Position numbers and translations under genes: made by a program | Part shown: positions 1-9,300 of the stretch, one piece after another | Layout: each line of letters starts with the position of its first letter | How positions within the stretch are numbered: the stretch's first letter is position 1 | Notes under the pieces: generated by a model | The model's input: only the letters and a program-made list of their open reading frames with translations | Database searches by the model: none | What the model was told of the DNA's origin: nothing | Assembly: GCA_963281255.1 (NCBI GenBank) | Contig: OY725501.1 | Coordinates: forward strand, 3,573,674 to 3,637,673 | Direction of reading: 5' to 3' | Source: Aphrocallistes beatrix | Lineage: Eukaryota; Porifera; Hexactinellida; Sceptrulophora; Aphrocallistidae | DNA: 64,000 nucleotides

Positions 1-597
1 ACCGGTTTGGCCGGATAGCTAAACTGGTCAAACCAGTTTGGCTGGATAGCTAAACTGGTCAAACCGGTTTGGCTGGATGGCTAAACTGGTCAAACCGGTT
101 TGGCTGGATGGCTAAACTGGTCAAACCGGTTTGGCTGGATGGCTAAACTGGTCAAACCGGTTTGGCTGGATGGCTAAACTGGTCAAACCGGTTTGGCTGG
201 ATGGCTAAACTGGTCAAACCGGTTTGACTGGATAGCTAAACTGGTCAAACCGGTTTGGCTGGATGGCTAAACTGGTCAAACCGGTTTGGCTGGATGGCTA
301 AACTGGTCAAACCGGTTTGGCTGGATGGCTAAACTGGTCAAACCGGTTTGGCTGGATGGCTAAACTGGTCAAACCGGTTTGGCTGGATGGCTAAACTGGT
401 CAAACCGGTTTGGCTGGATGGCTAAACTGGTCAAACCGGTTTGGCTGGATGGCTAAACTGGTCAAACCGGTTTGACTGGATAGCTAAACTGGTCAAACCG
501 GTTTGGCTGGATGGCTAAACTGGTCAAACCGGTTTGGCTGGATGGCTAAACTGGTCAAACCAGTTTAGCAGGTTTGGTAAACTGGTCAAACCCGTTT
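1..597. repeat. 31-bp tandem minisatellite in a UPF1 intron
   Basis: About 19 copies of a 31-bp unit run from the window edge to about 597; consecutive units start at 61, 92 and so on. The unit contains the near-palindrome AAACCGGTTT and the related half-motifs TAAACTGGTC. Most units are nearly identical; variants (GGATAGCT for GGATGGCT, AAACCAGTTT for AAACCGGTTT) cluster at the ends and around 227-240 and 472-485. The last unit decays near 555-597. The array lies downstream of the donor of the last visible UPF1 exon (minus strand), so it is intronic unless UPF1 is broken off-window. Its left end is outside the window. Confidence 0.95.
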
Positions 598-684
598 GTC
601 GCTCCTTTCGGCGTATAATTTCAAGCTCGAAAGTGTTTAGGATCCCGCTTGTATTATACATATCAAACGACTGCCGTCTCCTAC

Positions 685-3384
685 CTGATAGTGATTGAGT
701 TCGGGTAGCAAGTTGCTGGGAGGAGAGAATTTCTTGGGAAGAGCACACTTCACGACTGGCTCCTCTACATCATGTCCCAACAGCTTGTGGTAGATGTAGT
801 AGCTGACGCTGTTGTCATCGATAGCGAAGGTTTTCAGTCCGTTCAACATTCGATCGAAACTGGTTCGCTTCCAGACGAAATCCACACAGAAATTGTGCGT
901 GCATTCTGTAGGGACGTTACTGCTGGAGCGGAGTTCTAAGCCAACTTCTTCTCCGAAGCTGTTCGGCACTTTCACAACGTGTCCCACTCCTTCCCAATGC
1001 TTGTGCAGTGACCCCGTGTACCTGTGGATACGAGCTGACATTATACGCAGAACTGATTTCAAACCATTTTAAAATGGATACTTCTTGATGGGAAAGATAT
1101 ATAGAGTAAGCAGAGGAATTTTAACCAAAACCTAGACACGAAAAAAACATTGGACTTTCCTAGACAAAAGGTAACATAAATGGATTTGGGATATACAAAT
1201 CTACTCCCTGCAAGAGATACAGTCAACTCCGCTTAATTGGGACAAGTCTCCAGGAACGGAATGGTTCCCATACATAGAAGCTAATACTAAATATCATTGG
1301 TTAATTGGGAACTCCGCTTAATCGAGACAAAATCTCCGGGACTAAAGTGTCCCGATTAAGCAGAGCCACCTGTATCTAAATATAGAAACACACGCATACC
1401 TGAGTTTGAGTTCGTCTCCTTGCATCAGTCTCATGTCCCCGTCTCCTCTGGGGAAGTTGAAGTAAGCGATCCTCTTCTTATTCAGTCCCACGTCCCACCT
1501 CACCACTACGTTGTCCTGCGTCTGGGATTCTTTCAGTTTCTTGTCGTAGTCCGCTTCTAGCTTGATGAGCGGAGTCAGGATGTTCTGGTACAAATATGCG
1601 TCTGCATACCTAACCTAAGAAGTGGTTGCTATGTAAACCTGAAGCTAGGAGCGTTCCACTCATTCTTACTCGCCTGCACAGGTAGAGGTTCGTCGTCTAT
1701 GCCTGGCTTCTCTAAATCCTCCAGTTTCGCATCTGGATTGTCCTTCCACAGTTCCTCTAGCTTGTTGATCTGAGCCCCACTGATCTGTCTCGCTCTCAGC
1801 TGTTCTTGCTCCGAGGGAATCTAGGAAACACAAACATAAATACAGTCGACTCCGCTTAATCAGGACACTTTTGGTAGGACCGGAATAGCTCTCACACATA
1901 GAAGCTATTACAAAATATTTTCGGTTAATAGGGTTCTTCGCTTAATCGGGGCAAAATGTCCTCTGACCGATGTGACCCTATTAAGCGGAGTCGACTGTAC
2001 AAAATAATGTCATCGTATATTATGACGTCATACCTTGACGAGCCAAGAGAGGAAAGATCTGTCTGAGATGAGAGGCTGCCATTGCACGGGGTCCCAGTCC
2101 ATATCCTTGAGATTTGATTGGTTAGCGCACGGATGCCTACACAGCAGCACTACTACTGAGTCGGCCTTGGCGGGAATGAATCCCAGAAGGAACACATTCC
2201 TACATCCACAGTTGTAACACTCCAAGATGGTCTCTCCTAGCGGCGAGTCTTTGTGCAGCATCACTTCCTTGCACTTGGAACGTACGAGATGGTTTACTAT
2301 GTGAGCTCCTAACCAATGTTAGCAGTTAAGAATAATGTTAGGCATATACAGTACACCCAAGCTAATCCGAACAGCTCTGTACCAATATCGAAAATATCGT
2401 TCGGATTAGTGAAATAACACTAATTCATTGGGGTATTAACTACGTGTATAGTAAATTTGTATTGTAAGAATATTAAGGTTAATATGATGCAATTATTGCT
2501 TTTTTAAAGAGGTTTCTCAAACTCATTTAAAGACATAATATTATAAACGTTGATTTAAAGCATAGAGGCGAATAAGATTATATGTTGGGTGTTCGGATTG
2601 TAAGAATGAAGTGCTCGGATTGGCGAGGGTGTACAGTATTGATATCATGGATACGTCCATGGTCCCACCCACAGGAAACCACGTACAACCCTGCGTGACA
2701 TACTCTGCCACTTCATTAGAAACCTGAGGTGTTGCCTCTGCCATTACAGAACCACTTCTTGGTCTGCAGACACTGCACCACTGCAGAGGGGTCGTGTATG
2801 CCGCAGTATACACACGCATGCTCTGACCAATCAGACATCCGTCTGTCATCCTCCCCTAGATCCTCATCCGCTAGACTGGGGGCCAAGGAGAAGTTCAGAT
2901 CTCCGAGCTTGTCACTCATCGAGTCGAGGGCACTGTCTCTCCCATCTCTGTACCCCTGGGTAGGTGTGAAAAATTAATATACAGTCGACTCCGCTTAATA
3001 GAGTCACTGTTTAATCGGGCCACTTTTGGCAGGACCGGAATAGCTCTCACACATAGAAGCTAATACAAAATATTTTCGGTTGATAGAGTTCCCCGCTTAA
3101 TCGGGGCAAAATGTCCTCTGACCGATGTGACCCTATTAAGCGGAGTCGACTGTAACTGGGTTTAAATTAAGATGGAATTATTAAGCAACAGAATCTATTT
3201 TAACATCTGAAGAAGAAGCACGTACTCTGTAGCTATCTGATCTTCTGTAGTGGGACATGTCTAGGTCAGGCTGGGAGGAGAAATCATTGAAATCGAAGTC
3301 TTGAGACTGAGTATCCACATACTCATCCGGGGTTTCTAGGAACGCCAGTGTTTGAAGGTTATTCAGTAATGGAATATCACTCAT
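685..3384 (-). CDS. UPF1: UPF1 (RENT1) RNA helicase, 5' half, six exons, continues off-window
   Basis: ATP-dependent RNA helicase central to nonsense-mediated decay. Exons, in transcript order: 3384-3226, 2955-2724, 2308-2034, 1820-1670, 1601-1400, 1021-685; all have GT-AG borders and phases agree (452 codons). Exon 1 has the acidic UPF1 N-terminus ([20 protein letters not shown]). Exons 2-3 carry the Cys/His-rich UPF2-binding domain ([49 protein letters not shown]). Exons 4-6 carry the 1B region ([41 protein letters not shown]-like, ending ELNHYQ). The helicase core lies left of the window. I start at the ATG at 3384; an upstream in-frame TTG is unlikely. The exon 4/5 junction (Asn codon) is the least certain. 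Three of five introns carry a MITE-A copy. Confidence 0.95.
1220..1372. mobile_element. MITE-A copy 1 (diverged), UPF1 intron 5
   Basis: Begins CAGTCAACTCCGCTTAATT and ends with the inverted form (...CCGATTAAGCAGAGCCACCTG), flanked by TA on both sides. It is a shorter, more diverged relative of the copies at 1843 and 2982. The TA target duplication and CAGT-type terminus fit a non-autonomous Tc1/mariner/pogo element; it has no coding capacity. Confidence 0.8.
1843..1997. mobile_element. MITE-A copy 2, filling UPF1 intron 3
   Basis: Terminal inverted repeats CAGTCGACTCCGCTTAAT...AAGCGGAGTCGACTG, flanked by TA. The interior includes ACCGGAATAGCTCTCACA and ATATTTTCGGTTAATAGG, shared with the other copies. 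It makes up about 155 of the 213 nt of this intron. Confidence 0.9.
2340..2420. repeat. Fragment of a pogo-like element in UPF1 intron 2
   Basis: CTAATCCGAACAGCTCTG and the inverted ATCGTTCGGATTAGTG form a hairpin near ACAGTACA. The stretch resembles the short CAGTAGAACC...AATCCGA segment at about 29232-29290. It is a weak match with no clear target duplication. Confidence 0.4.
2982..3152. mobile_element. MITE-A copy 3, UPF1 intron 1
   Basis: TIRs CAGTCGACTCCGCTTAATA / ATTAAGCGGAGTCGACTG, flanked by TA at 2980-2981 and 3153-3154. About 171 bp with the same interior as copy 2. It occupies most of the 270-nt intron. Confidence 0.92.
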
Positions 3385-3933
3385 CTCTGATATATGAGAG
3401 TAGATTCTAACCAATCAATATCTCTACAGGGAAGTGGTATTAATCCTAACATTTATATACATATACTACAGTAGTGGCAAAGCTTATACAACAATATGTC
3501 AAAGTCCCACGCGAAAAAGAGGGAATAACTCAATTATTTTCATAGAAAGAGAGGAGAGTTGAGTTAGTATTGAATAACATTGAGATACCATTTAACTAGC
3601 TAGTGACCGAAATTCTAGAAAATCTAGCAAACTCCTCCTAAATGAATCAGTTTTCCCGATAATTCACCACTTTGTGATTTATATAATTAAGATGTAGTAT
3701 CGGGGCCGCGGTAAGTCACAGAGGACCACCGGGAAGCAATAAGGAAGCGTGACCAAGATGGGATCACGGGGTCGAGGGTCACCCTACTGATGAGTCCCTG
3801 AAATGGGACGAAACCCCACTAGTAACGGTCAGGCCGACTAGTCTACAGATCAGTTGAACTAACATTATTACATAAGATGAGTGGATTCATTAGAGCATAT
3901 GGCATACATATATCCTATATGGACTGTACAGTT
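3385..3933. other. Intergenic spacer between UPF1 and the 440-aa gene
   Basis: Holds the presumed UPF1 promoter side and the hammerhead at 3768-3817. The GC-rich stretch about 3695-3850, including the small inverted pair ACTAGT...ACTAGT around 3818-3842, differs in composition from the AT-rich flanks and may be one small retroelement. No other gene seen. Confidence 0.5.
3768..3817 (+). ncRNA. Hammerhead ribozyme motif (type III layout)
   Basis: The 50-nt segment has the full hammerhead core in order: stem III strand GGGGU, cleavage triplet GUC (predicted cut after 3773), a short stem-loop I (3774-3786, GAGGG/CCCUA around a UCA loop), CUGAUGA (3787-3793), stem II GUCCC/GGGAC with a UGAAAU loop (3794-3809), GAAA (3810-3813) and the closing CCCC. 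Stem III pairs GGGGU with ACCCC perfectly; stem II is five perfect pairs. The weak point is a G-A juxtaposition at the base of stem I and its short loop. It lies between divergent neighbours (UPF1 start at 3384 and the gene ending at 3934). Animal hammerheads often belong to Penelope-like elements or retrozymes; I see no second copy here. Confidence 0.8.
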
Positions 3934-5256
3934 CTATAGATAGTGAATGTCGCTAAGCTTGGCTCGGTGTGAGGTGTCAGATTCCAGAGACAGCTGTCTC
4001 TGAAGTTTGGAGATGATGGGAGTGAATTCTAGACTGGAGGCAGGACTAACCGCACTGTCCATTGGATCCTCGAAGTTCCGATTTTGAGAGGAAAAACTGC
4101 GATTTGATTGGTCAGCAACAGAATCTGGGGAAATGCTTTCTGAATTCATATTCTCGAAATCAAACGAATTAATTCTTGACTCGGTGAATTCATTTGGTAC
4201 AAATTCGTCGTCTTGCAAGAAGGAATGTTGAGAAGAGGGAAGGTATTCGGAAGTGGAACTGTCAGGAAATGGATTCCCAAACTCTGAGTGTTGAGAGGAT
4301 TGATAGCCAGGAGTGTCGAATTCCTGAGACTGCATCTGGTTGCCTTGGTGAGGAAACTGGAATGTGTAATCTGATCGTGTAGGATGACTGTACATTGGAG
4401 CCTCAGAGAAAAACCTGTTGGAATTCATTTCATTTTTCCGCGCAAAATTCTCAGAAACGCGCACATTTTCACTTTGCGCGCCCAAGCCTTTGAAAGCGAG
4501 CCTTTGAGCATACCTCACATCTCCATTATGCATATCCTGCACTTGCTCTCTCTGCTCTAACACCACACCAGGTGTGACGTCATCAGACAGATGGAGAGAC
4601 TGCTGAATGGATGAGTTCAATTGGTTGTCTTGATAACTCTTACGGACTGTGTAAGAGACAATGTTGTCTTGATTCTTCACTATCGTTTCTCGCATTACGT
4701 AAGTGTAATTCGGGTTGCTATCTTTTCCTTCGGAAGAATTGCTTCTATTCAGGATGAGATTATTATAACTACCTGGAATAGGCGTATTTCTGGCGGGTAA
4801 TTTTCCATTTGCTCTCGTAGTCGCAGTATTCGTGTCTGGTGTGTTGCAAGTACGGATTAGGGGGGTCTTGAGTTGGGATGGGGTAGGAGAAGCATCAAAC
4901 GAAGCATCTAAGTTTCCGAGATCTATTGGACAAGTCACATTCAAATCAAACTGTGTTATTCCCTCAAACTCATCTCCAGACCCATTCTCCTCCTGATGAA
5001 AAGAAGGAGCGTTTTGATCATCGGCGAAACGTACTTTCTTTTTCGGATTCCGTTGCGCTGTTTCCATTTTAGACAAATCTCTTTTGGGTTTGAAAGAAGA
5101 AAATTGTTCGCTGCCCTTGGAGGAGAATGCTCCATCTTGAGTGGAGGCTAGCCTGCAATGTGATTGGCTGTTAGGCTTGAATGAGTCTTGACTACTGAAT
5201 GTGTCGGAACTAAACATTTCAGACTCAGAGTATGATTGGGCGATGGAAGGTTGCAT
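3934..5256 (-). CDS. Unrecognised 440-aa disordered protein with a KVRF PP1-docking motif
   Basis: Single-exon frame starting at ATG 5256. I do not recognise the family. Composition is Ser/Gln/Asn-rich, with many Phe-Ser-Ser and SSQ pieces and no apparent folded domain, signal peptide or membrane segment. Residues about 67-80 read QRNPKKKVRFADD: KVRF at 74-77 matches the RVxF docking motif of protein phosphatase 1 regulators, preceded by a basic patch. The C-terminus (FTPIISKLQRQLSLESD) could be a short helix. A PP1 targeting or nuclear scaffold role is only an inference. The length without stops and biased but non-repetitive composition support a real gene; transcript evidence would settle whether further exons exist. 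Confidence 0.75.
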   Translation of the reverse strand: MQPSIAQSYSESEMFSSDTFSSQDSFKPNSQSHCRLASTQDGAFSSKGSEQFSSFKPKRDLSKMETAQRNPKKKVRFADDQNAPSFHQEENGSGDEFEGITQFDLNVTCPIDLGNLDASFDASPTPSQLKTPLIRTCNTPDTNTATTRANGKLPARNTPIPGSYNNLILNRSNSSEGKDSNPNYTYVMRETIVKNQDNIVSYTVRKSYQDNQLNSSIQQSLHLSDDVTPGVVLEQREQVQDMHNGDVRYAQRLAFKGLGAQSENVRVSENFARKNEMNSNRFFSEAPMYSHPTRSDYTFQFPHQGNQMQSQEFDTPGYQSSQHSEFGNPFPDSSTSEYLPSSQHSFLQDDEFVPNEFTESRINSFDFENMNSESISPDSVADQSNRSFSSQNRNFEDPMDSAVSPASSLEFTPIISKLQRQLSLESDTSHRAKLSDIHYL

Positions 5257-5328
5257 GTGTTCTATTTATAGACTAGAGTTAGTATAATTAAATATAAACA
5301 ACAACAAACACAAATTTTAAATATTATA

Positions 5329-5518
5329 CAGTCGACTCCGCTTAATAGGGTCACATCGGTCAGAGGAGTTTTTGCCCCGATTAAGCGGAGAACCCTATTA
5401 ACCGAAAATATTTTGTATTAGCTTCTATTTGTGAGAACTATTCCGGTCCAACCAAAAGTGTCCCGATTTAGCGGTTGACCCGATTAAACAGTGACCCTAT
5501 TAAGCGGAGTCTACTGTA
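5329..5518. mobile_element. MITE-A copy 4
   Basis: CAGTCGACTCCGCTTAATAG at the left and AAGCGGAGTCTACTG at the right, flanked by TA (5327-5328, 5519-5520). About 190 bp, intergenic just upstream of the 440-aa gene. It retains an extra GCGGTTGACCCGATTAAA segment near the right end compared with copies 2 and 3. Confidence 0.9.
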
Positions 5519-6371
5519 TATTGTGTATACGTGTTATATCTTGAGGTTTGCAGAATGGAAAGTTAATAAGATAAACAAAACTATATTTCTCTAAAAATAT
5601 GGTTATTGCTTGCATTTGCTCTGAGCTAACTAGGTTGTGGTGTATGCATATAATATCAAGAAAGATGATATGTGTGAGATAGTTGATATGCTTAATGATA
5701 TTCCAGGGAGACCCGAGAACTAAAGTGGCATATAAATGTGTCTCACTGAGCCACTTAGAGAATAGAAAATGAATGTCAAAACTGAGCTTAAGTGTAATTG
5801 TCTAGAAATGTACAGTTAAAACTTTTTCATCTCCAAATGTTCCTGAATAAACTACCAAATTGGCACGATCATTGGTAGACTACCATTGCATTGTGCCAAT
5901 TTGGTAGTTAGGTAGCTAACCCAGCATTTGATTATCATCTATCTTGCTGTTACATTCCAGCCTTATACTTATATTATGTAAATGATAGTTTAGTTTTGAT
6001 ATAGCTGAGTCTTGTGGAACATCGATTGTTTGGGTGAACGCGAGATTTATTCCAAATCCTGGACTCTCCTGAACATCCACTGAAATCTATAGCAAAAATG
6101 GGTTGTATAAAAGGATTATGTATAGAAAATCCAACTAGTGATTATGAACTTTTGAATACTGCGGAATTTTGAACATTTTGAATGGCTTATTAGTAATTAT
6201 CCCTCTATGTGCTATGGTTCCACAAAAGTTTATCCTTGGAACATCAAGAATATCTTGGAAAGTTCTTACGAAAACCCTGAACTATCCAGGATAAACCACA
6301 ATAGTAACAGGAAACAAGCTATAATCACTATATATACTAATAAGATCAAACTAGAATAGGAGTGTGACAGA
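5519..6371. other. Intergenic, promoter side of the NHL host gene
   Basis: AT-rich, with the hairpin at 5851-5908. I see no other gene or transposon that I can support. Confidence 0.4.
5851..5908. repeat. 58-nt near-perfect hairpin
   Basis: A 16-nt arm, ACTACCAAATTGGCAC (5851-5866), is followed by its exact reverse complement at 5893-5908. The 26-nt centre itself contains the inverted pair TGGTAG/CTACCA. The RNA would fold as a long hairpin of precursor-microRNA size; as DNA it could equally be a foldback MITE relic. No target duplication is obvious. Confidence 0.6.
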
Positions 6372-9300
6372 ATGGCACGTGGCAGAGTGGAAGAGACAGA
6401 GTACGCCGCTGTAGATATTCCAGTGGTGGGGTTTGAAGTTAACTGCGATTTTCTAATCACAAATATCAACACTCAGTTCGACGCTATTGTCTCAGAGATT
6501 AACACCCGCAGAGAGGAGCTGATCAAGAGTGTGGAGAAACTGAAGACAGAGTACATCAACTGGATCAAGCATATCGGTAGGTCAGACACTTAATTATGAA
6601 AAACTTAAACATCATATTATCCAATTATCTAGATCAGGGCTGTCCGACTATATTTACTTCGGGCCGCAACTGCTTCATACCATTTAGTGGCAGGCCGCAA
6701 TACAGGGGCGTGCACTCGGGATGGGTATGGATAGAGGCATTTTGGACGCAACGCGGGCCGCACAAAGCAAGGCCGCGGGCCGCCTGTTGGACAGCGCTGA
6801 TCTATATAAATCTACGTTCAATGAACCAATCATACTTTATAACCCAATCCGAGCTAGGGAGTTTGGTGTCTCTAAGCCAGTGGTTCTCAACCGGGGTGCC
6901 GCGGCACCCTGGAGTGCCATTTGCTTCCTCTAGGGGTGCCGCAGGCCTTACCACACTTACATACTGCTTTATTTTATTTTCTATTGATACCATTGTCAAT
7001 GTTGAATTTGAAGATTGTCCGAAAATCCTCTGGAATAATTTATTACACAATATTCACAATAATTTCCTAGTTTATTAATTAGTTCTTCTATAATAAAGTC
7101 GTAATAATTCAAATAAATCTCCACTTTTACTATCATTTGTTCATTGGCCTGCCCCTAAGTAAAATTAAGGGGTGCCGCTAAAAGGTATAAGTTTAGAAAG
7201 GGTGCCGCGAGAGGAAAAGGTTGAGAAACACTGCTCTAAGCTGTAGATGTTCAAATATTTTAGTGCAGCATCTAGTATAGATGCATTATGTCATTATCGG
7301 CGTGCTACGTCTGTACATACCTCTGTCCGTCTGCTAGCTCCTGGAAATTATATTGGATCAAATTGCACCAAATTTGGACTATATATTCCTTATATGAGGT
7401 TTGAACCTAGGTTCAAATTCTGAAAATTTTAAACACCTTTTCACAAAAGGTGTGAAAATATATTAGCCAATATAATCCAGGAGTTTAATACTACAGTTGG
7501 CTATTTATATGAATTAATAGCTCGTATGTACAAATAATTTCTAATTTGTGGCTCTCGATCTCGTTGTTTCAATTAAGAGATTTCAAATAAATATAATAGT
7601 ATTACTACTATAACGGTACATATAACTACGTAACTCATTACTAAGAACTCTACCTATCTACGTAGTAACTACCTATCTACCACTATATTATTTTAACACA
7701 GTTCCACTTAGGACAGGTCACTATCAATTTGTCTTGATACACTGCTACAGAGTTGCATTCTGAAATATCTTCACTGTATTCAGTCCCTTTCCCAATCGCG
7801 TAAATCTTTTCACCATTCTGGTTCACAACAGTCATTCTGTTATCATTGCTGGAAACTAAAATAGCATTGCCAGAAGGATCAAAACAAAATGAAATGATGC
7901 CATGATAGTATGTGGAGTCTTTGGCTATTATCTGATGAGAAGATCCGACAGGTTTCCCATCGATTGTGTAATAATGAAGACTGTCCTGCTGATCTAACAC
8001 ATACAAACGGTTCTCCATAAACTGAATACACTTAGGAGGGTAAACCAGCTCAATGTTTCTCCTGTAGTGTAGACTTAGATCGTAAATATGAATGGTTTTG
8101 AAATTGCAGTTAATTACAAATATTTCACCTTCATAGATCTTTAAGTCAACGGGGTCATCAGGGCTCCCAGTGTAGAATTTAAAAGGAATACTTTTCCCTC
8201 TTCCTTTAACCGCATAACCTCGTTTACTAAATGTATGTATCATATATTCAGATTGGGTGTTCCCTAAGATGTAACCATGATATCCAGTCATTGCAACTGC
8301 TTTTGGCTTGAAATATTGATCTAAAGCAATACTCCATTTGTAACGCCAATTGATTGTATTAAAAACCTGAACTCTTGATGTATCAACAACATATAGCTCT
8401 TCCCCATCGATGTGCAAATTTATCAAATATTGAAAGCCACCATCAAACGTGCCTTGTTCGCCAAACACACAACTAGCCATTATCTTACTGGAATAATCAA
8501 TAGCTCTAACACCATCAAGTGTAATAGCTCCTAGGTTTCTGAACTGAGAAGGAATTGCACATTCAAACTTAAGCTTGGGAAGTTGAACAAGTTCAGATTT
8601 CAGATCTTGGATCTGTTTCTGAACTGGAGTTAAGGAGGGTTGTATCAAGTTAGAATCTTGCGCTTGACTGGCACTCAACTGTTCAATCTGTATTCGAATA
8701 TCCTCCAACTTATTCAAACTCTCTTTCTGAGATTTGAGTTTTTGCTCAAATTCTTCTTTCTTCTTTCTCACCTCTCCTAACAGCTGTTCCATTCTAGCAG
8801 TCAGCTGATCGATCAGTCCTCTGAAAGTGTCGGTTATTTGTTGAGATATCTCATCGAATATTGTCTGAGTTCCTGCCCTACTAGCCATTATACTGAGCGG
8901 ATTCAACTAATTATAACAACTAATAAACAGAGTAGAAACAGCAAGACTAGCAAACATTAAGGGTTGTTAACAGCTATCATTAATATAGTACCTTGCATAT
9001 ATACCCTTGATCATAACACCCAATACACAACTACGTAAATATACTATATCTGGTGCTATTCAATAAGATTTTGTAACAATTTGTGTTGCTGTTCAATATC
9101 TACTCGTAATAATATTGTTCAATTTGGTTTCAATCATCTCTTTAAAATGATAGGCTAAACATTTGGGGTTTGAATTCCCCTATCCTACTGTTGTACCAGT
9201 GTTTCTTAACCTTTTATACTTCCGCACCCCTTCAACTTTCAAAATCAACTCTCGCACCCCCTGCTAAACGAAATATCTTTGATTTTCTGACTAAACAGTA

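Noticed and set aside
1-597. Regular 31-bp repeat as a CRISPR array
   Set aside because: The units abut without unique spacers and the context is a eukaryotic intron; it is a minisatellite.
3814-3850. Type I hammerhead layout with a closed stem III
   Set aside because: It would give only a 3-bp stem III and poor stem I pairing; the type III layout pairs far better.
6596-7078. Open frame of about 160 codons
   Set aside because: It runs through two hAT-like MITEs with target duplications; no protein similarity.
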